A DNA stretch of 21,293 bases from Candidatus Saccharimonadia bacterium (GTDB taxonomy: Bacteria > Patescibacteriota > Saccharimonadia > Saccharimonadales > SZUA-47): contig CALLJT010000058.1 of assembly GCA_938050265.1 (NCBI GenBank), forward strand, positions 1 to 21,293, in the 5' to 3' direction. Positions within the stretch are counted from its first letter, which is position 1. Each line of letters opens with the position of its first letter. The position numbers and the translations under genes were made by a program. Below the pieces are notes generated by a model. The model was not told the origin of the DNA. It did not search any database and saw only the letters and a program-made list of their open reading frames with translations. Shown here in pieces: positions 14,101 through 21,293 of the stretch.

Positions 14101-17100
14101 AGCTCACTCAGCAAGACGTCCTCCGCTCAGACGCATCAGAGTTTGTTAGCTCTCGCAGCACAGACCTGACAGGTACAGTTGCTGTCACTGCAGCCAGCCC
14201 AACAGTTACTGGTACGGGTACAGCCTTCACCTCAGAACTCGAAGTCGGTGACAACATCATCATCACAGACACAACAGAACAGTACACTGTTCTCTCTATA
14301 GCATCAGATACATCACTCACACTCACTGCAGATGTAACAACAGCAGACGCAAGCTCAGCAGCAACAAGACAAGCAGCACCACTTGCTGTCCGTGACAGCT
14401 CTGGCAATACAGATCTCGTAGTCACTGAGAGCGGAGATATCTATACTCCTAACCTAGCGAACTGCATCTTTGAAACAGATGCTAACGGACTGATTGGTTG
14501 TGGTGCTGCTCTCTCTCCTGATCTTGCAGACAACACGGTGGACGCCTTCGACCTCCAGGAAGGTGCCAACGACTACATTAATATCAACACCACCGACGCA
14601 TCTGAAGCCATCACCTTCGGTAACACAACAACCAACCCTGACTACACGTTCCTCGGTAGCGGAGAGATAAATCTCGGTGAGTCCAGCAGTAGTATCACTG
14701 TGAGTCAGTCGATCACAACAGATGACTATAGTCTTGGCGTGTCGACTGCCAGTGGTCGAAAGATCACTCTTTCGTCAGAGCAGGGCACATTCCAGCAAGC
14801 GGTAGTAGTTTCAGACGCTGATAGCGCTACAGACACAATCTTCGGGGTATCTACATCAAATGACTCTGGTACGACATGGAACCCAGCATTAACGGTGAGC
14901 CAGGATGGCGATACGACTATCGGTGAGTCGCTCATACTTACTGGTGGCGCAACTCTTCCGGGTACGCCAACAGAGGGTGAGATCTTCTATGACAGCGACG
15001 ATCAGATACTCTACATTTATACAGATGACGGTACCGATGCTGGCTGGGAGCAGCTTAGCGGCGGGAATGAAAATACCATTGTAGTAGCAGCGAGCGACTC
15101 AATCAACGCCTCTGTCGCCACACCTCGATATCGAGCAGACGGCACAGACGACCATCTTGAGATTAATAGCGCGATTAGTGCGGTTAATGCTGCCGGCGGT
15201 GGAACAGTCTACTTACTCGAAGGTACATACACGATTACGACCGATGTTAACATGTCATCAAATGTTCAGCTCATTGGTTCTGGAGCGGGGACGGTTATTA
15301 CTATACCGACCACACAAGCTACTGACCTCGATATCATTGAGGCATCGAGTGATTCGGATATCTATCTTGGGCACTTTAGTATCGACGGCCAATCTGCCAC
15401 AACAACCGCAACAGATATTGACGGTATTTTCTTGAACAACGCTTCGCGTGCAACCGTTGAAGAGGTGCTTATCCAGAATATAGATGATGTAGGTTTCGTG
15501 GCGGTGAACACGACTGACAATGTGCGCATACGCAACATTACTATAGATGGCACTGGCGGTAATGGTGTTGAGTTTGGTGGAACAGCACTGAAAAACACGA
15601 TACTTTCAGGTTCTACCATTACCAATATTGGCGGCGATGCTATTAATGTGTACAACACATCTCCGAATGCGACTGACATTATTATCGAAAATAACTACAT
15701 CGATGGGTCTGGCGCAAACAGTGTGGCGGACGAAGGTATTGTTATCGACGGCAGCAACGTAATGGTGCTTGCAAACTACATAACCGGAGTAGGCGACGAC
15801 GGCATAAACCTTGGAACCAATAGCTCGGATGTTTCATTAGTCTCAAACTACATAACAGATAGCACAGACAACGGTATTCGTGTGTTCGGCGGAAGTAATC
15901 ATACGATCACAGGCAACACGATCGAAAACAGCGCAGAAGCAACTTCAGATGACTGTATATTTATAGATTCAGTTGCAACCGGTGTGATTGTGACCGACAA
16001 CCGCATAACCGACACTGCCGGTACTGGTAGCGCAATAGAGATTGAAACAGGTACAGTCGGTGTATATCTTGCAGATAACGTATTCAGCGGAACTGGCGCC
16101 GCAGACATAAACGATAACGGAACTAGCACCGTATACGCAAACCAACTCGATGGCGCAATCGGATCGAATGGCAATCTGCAGCTGCAAGCAGCTGGGACTG
16201 GCTCAGTCGACATACTATCCGATGCGACAATTGGTACAGATTCACTTGTTGTTGATATCTCAGAAGATTTTGTCGGTATCGGTACTGCAACGCCAGATGC
16301 TCGGCTCGAACTTGCAGGCGATCAGACCGCTGCTGCTTGGAGTACCGACGGTATACAGCTGCAAGCATCGGCGGCAACGTACACGGACAATACATCGACC
16401 GGCACGGTTGCTGCGACGGTGTTTAATAGTTTTGCCGAGCCGCTACTCGATGCCAGTGCAGGTACGGTTACCTTTACAGATGTGGCCAACGTTTACATTG
16501 CTGGCGCACCTGCTCTAGATGGCGGTTCGGACGACACAATTAATAATGCATATGCACTCTGGGTTGATAACGATGCTGTCCGCTTTGATGGTGGCCTTAC
16601 CCTCGGCGACCCATCATTCGTTAACTGTGGCGCGCTCATCACAACTGCGGGCGTCGTAGGCTGTGGTACTGGCGAAGGCACAAACGAGTTCACCCGAGTC
16701 GTTGCTGCAACCGACTCGCTCAACAGCTCAACTGCAAACTACACAGCCAGCGCAACCAGTGCAGAGACCGAAATCAACCAGGCTATTGCAGACGTTGTAG
16801 CCGCAGGTGGCGGAACGGTGTTCTTGCTTGAGGGTACGTATACGATTGACGGGTCAATCTTGCTTGATAGCAACGTGTCGCTCCGTGGCTCTGGCATCGG
16901 TGTTAGCACGATCTTTTCGCTTGCTGGCGCGACTGATTTTGACATGATTACCGCCAGCTCTGACACAAACGTAACTATACGAGACCTGACCATTAACGGT
17001 AACGAGACAAACGTGACTGGTGATCGAAGCAGTATTGCCTTGACGAGTGTTGGGTCGGGCACTGGGACTACGGCAACAACTGGTTTCTTGATAGATAATG

Positions 17101-20100
17101 TCGAGATACTTGACTCACAGAACGATGCGATAGAAGTTGTATCATCAGCAAACAGCGCAATTCGTAACGTCAAGATTGTTGATGTGGGCACGAATGTTCC
17201 GGGGATCGATGTAACATCAAGTGAAAGGATTACGATTGCAGATAGTTTCATAACCGGCACGTCGTCGAGTGGAATTAGGTTTACTGGTACAAAATACAGC
17301 ATTATCCAGGGTAATACATTGGACACGAACGGTGACGGTAGCTCGGACACTGGAATATGGCTTACTGACGACTCAGACTACAATACTATCGACACGAACG
17401 TCGTATCTAATAATACCGGTATCGCCATACGAATTGGCTCGGGCACCAGTAACGGTGATAATGTTGTAAGCAATAATATTATCAGCGGCAACACTCAGGA
17501 GGCGATTTATCTTGGGTCGCTTACGTTTGATAACTTGTTCAGCGGTAATGTCATCAGAGATAACGAAGAAGATGGCGGTGCAGCTGACTCACAGATATTT
17601 ATTACCGGAAACAGCGACAACAACCAATTTATTGGCAACCACCTTGATGACGATACGGTTCAGAGCTATGCAGTGTATATTGATAATTCTGGCGCGGCCG
17701 ATAACTATTTCTCAGATAACGTATTTAAAGACTCTGATGGGATCGTCGACAACGGCACGAATACACTATTCGCAGGTCAGCTGACTGGTGACCCAGGTTC
17801 AGACGGGGACTACACTATCCAGGCTGCTGGCACCGGAGATCTACTGCTCGAAGTGTCAGACATTGTACTCGGTGAGGGTGACGGAGTAGCACAGACATTA
17901 ACCGTCGCAGAACAAAACACTAATATCGCTGGTGCTGACTTTACGCTGACTGCTGGTGATGCTGGCTCTGGCGCAGGCTCGTTCGACGGTGGTAGTGTTT
18001 ACCTCAACGGGGGCGCTGGAGTTGGCACCGGAACGCAAGGGCTCGTCGTGGTAGAAAACCTGACGTTTGGCACAGCTACTGCACAGGTGTGCGCAGCTGA
18101 CTGTACGATTACCCAAGCAAACGTCGACGCAACAGGGGCGGTGATAATCGACGCAACCGCTACAGAAGTAGAAGTGCTCGTGCCTGAACCATCAATTACT
18201 GTAGCTGGTCGGATCATGTATGTCAGTGCTGCAGATAATTCAAGCGACTTTACGCTGACGCTCAACGACGCGACCTTGAACGAAATCAACATCAGCCTCC
18301 GCGAAAACGAAACCGCAACACTTGTCTGGAACGGTGCCGACTGGACTGCGGCTGGTGCGTCAAGCTCAAATACCTTGCAGTCTGCCTACAACAACACGCT
18401 GACCAGTGCTGGTGGAGCAGAAATCATCCTGAACGCACCCGGTGGCGATGCCGACGGTCTGACAGTGCGCAACAACGACATCACTCCGATTATCGGTGCG
18501 ATATTTGAAGCGCAGACATCTATCGGTTCAAACCTGTTCAGCGTCAACAACAACGCAACTGAATACGCAGATAACGGTGGTGCTGAAGATGCGTTTGCAG
18601 GTAAGTGGTCTGGCACGCCTGACGGCGGTACGGTTACTCGGTTTGATACACCAGGGGACTATATCGCAACGGGCCTTGGTTCAGTATCGGTTGTAGCGGG
18701 AACGACGGCTAATGAAGGCGCAGAAAACACCCTCACTCAGGCGTTGACGCCTAACCTTCGCTACAGCGTATCGTTTGCAGTGCGTGGAACAGCCAATTTC
18801 TCGACACTAGATGTGTTCTATTCACCTGATGGATTAACAGCCAGTGAAGTTGCCTGTGAAAATGGTGAAAACCTGGCACAAAATCTCACGGTTACTGAGG
18901 GTACCTGGACACGCTATATCTGTACGTTTGACGCCCCTGCCAGTGGTATCACAGCCAGCAATTCCGTGTTTATTAGAGATTCATCTACAACGTCTCACAC
19001 GTACTACATCGAAAACTTGAGTGTTACGATCAAAGCCGACGTCAACCACGCAGTAGACGGCGACATTGACGATGCTGGTGCATTCGGGATCAACTACACA
19101 CGAGCGGTGGGCACTGAGCTACTACTGGAGCGCAACACTGGCATCATCTATAACACGAGCGGTAGCGCTAACGTCACAACAAATGCGACTGCAGGTGAGG
19201 GTATCGTGAACAACTTGGCAATTGAACCAAGTACGGAAACCGAATATCTTGTGACGTTGTATGCACAGAGTTCAAACACCTTTACTGACTTGCAGGTGCA
19301 GTATAGCCCTGACGGCGGCACGACGCGCATTGACTGTGCTGACTATAATACTCGGGACATTTCAACTTCGAGCTGGACACTTGTCACGTGTTCACTGAGC
19401 ACGGATACGACTACTGTGACGGATGCAGATTTGTTCGTTATTCAAGAGACAGGAGTTTCACGAGACTTCTATATAGACGGTATTGAAATGACGCTCAACA
19501 CTAACACTGCATCGAGTGTGCAGATCGGTGGTGGGAGTCTCGGTGGTCCTACGACGCTTCTGACGCTTGACCGGTCAGCTGGACCTCCGGTGGCAGCCAA
19601 CAACGACGCGTACCTCGGGTCTATGTACTACGACACAACAACAGGCCGCATCCAGTGTTACGAATCAGGCGGCTGGGGTACCTGTGGTTCACCTCCGGAC
19701 AACATCGTCAACCTGAACCCTGAATACGCCGGTTCCGTACTGGAAGGTAGTGGTGTCGGTACGATGACGGCAGAAGTGTGTGCGAATGGTGGTGGACTTT
19801 CAGTGAACGCTGCAATCTGCGATGAAACTGACACCAAGACACGGAACTATTACCAGTGGACATCACCGCAGGCAACCGACCAAACATACAGTATTTACGT
19901 TACCTACCAGTTGCCGAGCACATTTGACGGGTTCTCAAGCGACGATACCGTTCAGCTAACTGGTCGCGTAGACGACGCGTCGCTTGCAGAGGTGTCATAT
20001 GAAATGTTCAGGAGTGAGGGTGGCAACCTTAACGCCTGTGGAACAGAGACGAATGTCGCTGGCGGTGGCTCTGGGTCAGCTGACGAATGGTACACAGTAG

Positions 20101-20243
20101 GTATCAACGGTAACGAGGCCACCGGTTGTAGCTTTACCAGCTCAAGCGCGAATGCATTCGTTCTGTTCAAGATCAACCTGACGGCTGAAGATAATGCAAA
20201 TGCGTATGTAAGCACCTTAACGTTCACGACGACGGGGCGGTAG
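11133..20243 (+). CDS. Giant secreted multi-beta-helix surface protein (putative adhesin)
   Basis: Probably an exported cell-surface fibre. I use the ATG at 11133 (3036 residues). The frame is open from 10926 (3105 residues), but that extension runs through terminators, whereas 11133 leaves about 34 basic residues before the hydrophobic segment, as in the next surface gene. Residues 35-53 (VAVLLVVAGLLPVAAAF) look like a signal. Residues 76-196 (NFQGRLL to LTAVPYAFRA) form a head domain common in CPR surface proteins. Three pectate-lyase-like beta-helix modules start near residues 522, 1313 and 1853. Each opens with VVAA-DS, GGGTVYLLEGTYTI and a GSG turn, continues with N/D-I-x-I repeats and closes with NGT-T-F/Y-QL. 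EGEIYYDS-type linkers resemble phage tail fibres. Two related jelly-roll-like modules (about 2470-2790, each with YSPDG) precede a C-terminal domain. There is no LPXTG motif or C-terminal membrane anchor. The ligand is unknown. Confidence 0.88.
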   Translation: MKTSRVRMTLNLDAQTSSAPRARKLSLFERRASGVAVLLVVAGLLPVAAAFVPSVSEFDRVVPFSTRTATAAPADTLNFQGRLLQNTGALVPDGEYHVEFKLYDAVTSTGSSQGACTGDANCLWTETRTTGSLVTISNGYYSIYLGDVTALPDIDWSQELYLGMNIGGDAGAAVWDGEMTPRFRLTAVPYAFRAANVASSDTNAASTASDGVSITTGSALGATSDSGDLTIDTGAATGTTGAVNLGATNASALIIGNGSATTTLQGAVVLTGTGAALDVQNNATLGSDGTDTLTVNADATFTDGLTVQTGDTFTNAGSTLLSALAVSDLPTGGDIGTAAATVDVATTFDVSQTTAAQTLTLPDPTDTTSGRVVYINNIGSEAFTVYGDSIGAGESASFIWNGSDWVQTISFTNTGVDNLGVIGSTPNAEGATISGTTLTLQPASDLFGGVVTTAAQTFAGVKTFNDDVVIAAGDSLVLAGGNTASRPDPTLQEGEIYYDSEADELLISDGATWSSVGDGGSEFTYVVAATDSVNPGAADYVADGDTAAAGDGDQIEINAAITAANVAGGGTVYLMEGTYTIDASIVPLTNVAIVGSGDGTLITFPDGLDPAADIYAIENSTTVYDVTIRNLTIDANLDGQGNDNVGGIEVRAGGGSGAAPLKGASIRDINIYDTEIALNLTGSHYSTVDGLFIDCNASGNIASGIQMSSATNITFTNNSINDCPTSYLSADDSVYANNIFSNSGYSNISSYGAIDLNSSDGSVFEGNVVRSSIGYGLNLGGANDIVVSDNVIEGSSRDNILCSSATNVVISNNRIVGSSLDGIELALCNDVIIEGNYIAANAIGIYFANISSNNKTVVTNNVIESNTAEGIFAWNGVHNLLIVDNVFNTNGDNGVELRGTNDSIVRSNIFYDNGGTTSAAAVLIQPYIVLNGDNNQVVDNTFYDSAGTSNFIDIAAGSDNTYVAGNMFDGSSVYNQNINDAGTNTIYSSQLTQQDVLRSDASEFVSSRSTDLTGTVAVTAASPTVTGTGTAFTSELEVGDNIIITDTTEQYTVLSIASDTSLTLTADVTTADASSAATRQAAPLAVRDSSGNTDLVVTESGDIYTPNLANCIFETDANGLIGCGAALSPDLADNTVDAFDLQEGANDYININTTDASEAITFGNTTTNPDYTFLGSGEINLGESSSSITVSQSITTDDYSLGVSTASGRKITLSSEQGTFQQAVVVSDADSATDTIFGVSTSNDSGTTWNPALTVSQDGDTTIGESLILTGGATLPGTPTEGEIFYDSDDQILYIYTDDGTDAGWEQLSGGNENTIVVAASDSINASVATPRYRADGTDDHLEINSAISAVNAAGGGTVYLLEGTYTITTDVNMSSNVQLIGSGAGTVITIPTTQATDLDIIEASSDSDIYLGHFSIDGQSATTTATDIDGIFLNNASRATVEEVLIQNIDDVGFVAVNTTDNVRIRNITIDGTGGNGVEFGGTALKNTILSGSTITNIGGDAINVYNTSPNATDIIIENNYIDGSGANSVADEGIVIDGSNVMVLANYITGVGDDGINLGTNSSDVSLVSNYITDSTDNGIRVFGGSNHTITGNTIENSAEATSDDCIFIDSVATGVIVTDNRITDTAGTGSAIEIETGTVGVYLADNVFSGTGAADINDNGTSTVYANQLDGAIGSNGNLQLQAAGTGSVDILSDATIGTDSLVVDISEDFVGIGTATPDARLELAGDQTAAAWSTDGIQLQASAATYTDNTSTGTVAATVFNSFAEPLLDASAGTVTFTDVANVYIAGAPALDGGSDDTINNAYALWVDNDAVRFDGGLTLGDPSFVNCGALITTAGVVGCGTGEGTNEFTRVVAATDSLNSSTANYTASATSAETEINQAIADVVAAGGGTVFLLEGTYTIDGSILLDSNVSLRGSGIGVSTIFSLAGATDFDMITASSDTNVTIRDLTINGNETNVTGDRSSIALTSVGSGTGTTATTGFLIDNVEILDSQNDAIEVVSSANSAIRNVKIVDVGTNVPGIDVTSSERITIADSFITGTSSSGIRFTGTKYSIIQGNTLDTNGDGSSDTGIWLTDDSDYNTIDTNVVSNNTGIAIRIGSGTSNGDNVVSNNIISGNTQEAIYLGSLTFDNLFSGNVIRDNEEDGGAADSQIFITGNSDNNQFIGNHLDDDTVQSYAVYIDNSGAADNYFSDNVFKDSDGIVDNGTNTLFAGQLTGDPGSDGDYTIQAAGTGDLLLEVSDIVLGEGDGVAQTLTVAEQNTNIAGADFTLTAGDAGSGAGSFDGGSVYLNGGAGVGTGTQGLVVVENLTFGTATAQVCAADCTITQANVDATGAVIIDATATEVEVLVPEPSITVAGRIMYVSAADNSSDFTLTLNDATLNEINISLRENETATLVWNGADWTAAGASSSNTLQSAYNNTLTSAGGAEIILNAPGGDADGLTVRNNDITPIIGAIFEAQTSIGSNLFSVNNNATEYADNGGAEDAFAGKWSGTPDGGTVTRFDTPGDYIATGLGSVSVVAGTTANEGAENTLTQALTPNLRYSVSFAVRGTANFSTLDVFYSPDGLTASEVACENGENLAQNLTVTEGTWTRYICTFDAPASGITASNSVFIRDSSTTSHTYYIENLSVTIKADVNHAVDGDIDDAGAFGINYTRAVGTELLLERNTGIIYNTSGSANVTTNATAGEGIVNNLAIEPSTETEYLVTLYAQSSNTFTDLQVQYSPDGGTTRIDCADYNTRDISTSSWTLVTCSLSTDTTTVTDADLFVIQETGVSRDFYIDGIEMTLNTNTASSVQIGGGSLGGPTTLLTLDRSAGPPVAANNDAYLGSMYYDTTTGRIQCYESGGWGTCGSPPDNIVNLNPEYAGSVLEGSGVGTMTAEVCANGGGLSVNAAICDETDTKTRNYYQWTSPQATDQTYSIYVTYQLPSTFDGFSSDDTVQLTGRVDDASLAEVSYEMFRSEGGNLNACGTETNVAGGGSGSADEWYTVGINGNEATGCSFTSSSANAFVLFKINLTAEDNANAYVSTLTFTTTGR
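11171..11221 (+). repeat. Hairpin B: perfect 19-bp stem with the shared loop, inside the first codons
   Basis: The arms at 11171-11189 and 11203-11221 are perfect reverse complements around the loop CCACGCGCCCGGA, identical to the loop of hairpin A 96 bases upstream. No T-run follows. The segment is in the coding frame and encodes SSAPRARKLSL just before the signal sequence. Hairpin A reads SAPRARKLSL in the same frame. Confidence 0.8.
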
Positions 20244-20267
20244 GATGCCGTAGATACGCCTTGTTCT

Positions 20268-20315
20268 TTCATATCACTCTGCCGACCACGCGCCCGGCCG
20301 GTAGAGTAATGTGAA
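20268..20315 (+). repeat. Hairpin C: third hairpin with the shared loop, after the giant gene
   Basis: TTCATA, ACTCT, GCCG and CC pair with GG, CGGT, AGAGT and TGTGAA around the apical ACGCGCCC, with one A-C mismatch and a 2x2 internal loop. CCACGCGCCCGG (20286-20297) equals the loop of hairpins A and B, while the stem is unrelated to theirs. It begins 25 bases after the giant gene's stop and has no T-run, so it is not a standard intrinsic terminator. Confidence 0.7.
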
Positions 20316-20336
20316 CGAATGAATAAATAGTCCCTG

Positions 20337-20364
20337 TTCAAAGCGTAAGCGAAAATGCTATACT
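20337..20364 (+). promoter_or_regulatory. Extended -10 promoter of the second surface-protein gene
   Basis: TTCAAA (20337-20342), a 16-base spacer and TATACT (20359-20364) with TG at 20356-20357. The layout is the same as the promoter at 10794-10821. The start site near 20371 would leave a leader of only about 13 bases before the ATG at 20384. Confidence 0.6.
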
Positions 20365-20383
20365 AAGCCCAGAAATGGGTGTT

Positions 20384-21293
20384 ATGAAAAACAGGGGTGC
20401 ACGCCGTGTTTTGAAGCGCGGCGGTAGACTCAAATATAAGCAAGGCAAGAGCCGGTTTTCTCGTGATGGGTTACCGCGCCGTGCATTGTTTCTGGCTGCT
20501 GCAGGATTACTGTCGTTTAGTATATTTAGTGACAGCTTTACTATGGTGCCGACGGTTGGTGCGTATGACATATCATCACTAGAGGGTGTGTTACTCGACG
20601 CTCCAATACCCGCGTATGCTAGCCAACTGGAGTTTGATCAAGAGGCAGGGTCGTATACGTATAATGACGGGTATTCTACAGGTGCCGGTTTTGATGGTCA
20701 GAGTAGTCGTCCAAAGTTCAGCGCACAATTTAAGGGTGGATTGGATGAAAACGTTGTAGAAATAACTGATTCAGTGAATAACGTCAGTGTTCAGTTTATG
20801 CCACTGTTTGATGTGCGTGAGCCGCAAAAAAGTGACAACAGAGTGGTGTATCCAATTGTGGGTCAAAACGCAACAACGGTCTATACGCTATACGGTAGTC
20901 GCATCAAAGAAGACATAGTGTTGTTTGACTATCACCAGGACAGCCTCACATACGACTACGAAATCAGCGTACCTGAAGGTACCGAGCTGCGAGTAGAGGG
21001 TGACGGTGCGATTGGCGTGTACGGTGTTAATCAGCTGTTTCTGGGTAATATTAGTACAGGTACGGATAGCGACCGTCAACTTTTAGAGAAAGCACGGGAA
21101 GACGGAGAAAAAAACAATCTACTGTTCCGTATCCCTGCGCCGTTCATAGTTGAGCCACGTAACCGCCAAACTGAGACGACTGCTCGAGCGTGGTTCTCTC
21201 TGCCAAAAGGCGAGGGCGGAAACGTACTTCGTATACATGCCGACGGGCTTAAGGATGCGACATATCCGTTAAGTATCGACCCAAGCGTCTATA
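20384..21293 (+). CDS. Second large secreted surface protein (partial, runs off the window)
   Basis: The frame is open from the ATG at 20384 to the end of the window (303 codons, no stop). An in-frame ATG at 20375 is an alternative start. The N-terminus is basic (MKNRGARRVLKRGGRLK), then hydrophobic (ALFLAAAGLLSFSIF), consistent with a signal sequence or signal anchor. The visible ectodomain contains FDQEAGSYTYNDGYSTGAGF, beta-rich stretches and, at the end, an ARAWFSLPKGEGG strand leading to DGLKDATYPLSIDPSV. The Y-P-x-x-I-D-P-S phrase resembles modules found before repeat regions of Rhs/YD-type and other large bacterial surface proteins. That is a family resemblance only. It follows the giant beta-helix gene with its own promoter and shares the N-terminal design, so the two form a surface-protein locus. 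Confidence 0.8.
   Translation, partial: MKNRGARRVLKRGGRLKYKQGKSRFSRDGLPRRALFLAAAGLLSFSIFSDSFTMVPTVGAYDISSLEGVLLDAPIPAYASQLEFDQEAGSYTYNDGYSTGAGFDGQSSRPKFSAQFKGGLDENVVEITDSVNNVSVQFMPLFDVREPQKSDNRVVYPIVGQNATTVYTLYGSRIKEDIVLFDYHQDSLTYDYEISVPEGTELRVEGDGAIGVYGVNQLFLGNISTGTDSDRQLLEKAREDGEKNNLLFRIPAPFIVEPRNRQTETTARAWFSLPKGEGGNVLRIHADGLKDATYPLSIDPSVY

Noticed and set aside
16739..17350. 203-residue reading frame on the minus strand
   Set aside because: Same reason: opposite the third beta-helix module, with no independent gene signals.

Overview
The window looks like a chromosome segment from a Patescibacteria/CPR bacterium, most probably a Saccharibacteria (TM7)-type organism. This is an inference from several features together: an adenosylcobalamin-dependent (class II) ribonucleotide reductase with NrdR, a 1000-residue eukaryote-like (type 2) IleRS, very large secreted beta-helix surface proteins of the CPR style, and small lineage-type genes. 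The standard genetic code fits: TAA, TAG and TGA all act as stops, and no in-frame TGA is needed. No rRNA or tRNA gene was recognised.

Layout. Positions 1-228 carry the end of an open frame whose last residues match the C-terminal peptide of FtsZ. Next come nrdR (348-803, with a good NrdR-box match and promoter in front), a structured 230-base leader, and nrdJ (1035-3839). Positions 3840-4419 hold no convincing gene. They contain a roughly 396-base segment closed by a long-range terminal helix and full of internal helices (a candidate unidentified structured RNA), followed by two intrinsic terminators that face the minus strand. A small basic protein gene (4420-4734) converges on and overlaps a minus-strand gene for a disordered-tail winged-helix protein (4731-5495). 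The latter is divergent from a small thioredoxin-fold gene (5586-5855), with a palindromic candidate operator between them.

Positions 5926-6667 form a compact mobile element: a REP-associated Y1 (HUH) transposase flanked by perfect 26-bp inverted copies of a REP-like palindrome. Immediately after it lies a promoter, a T-box riboswitch with a near-textbook antiterminator, and an intrinsic terminator. These precede a MazG-like gene translationally coupled to ileS (7278-10280), then rplU (10328-10633) and its terminator.

The right half (10800-21293) is a cell-surface region. A strong extended -10 promoter leads into a leader with tandem hairpins and two intrinsic terminators. A roughly 3040-residue secreted protein with three pectate-lyase-like beta-helix modules follows, and then the start of a second large secreted protein that runs off the window. 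Three long hairpins sharing the apical sequence CCACGCGCCCGG sit in the leader, in the first codons and just after the stop of the giant gene.

The most noteworthy items are the T-box in a CPR-like genome, the conserved-loop hairpin family around the giant adhesin gene, and the unidentified structured RNA after nrdJ.
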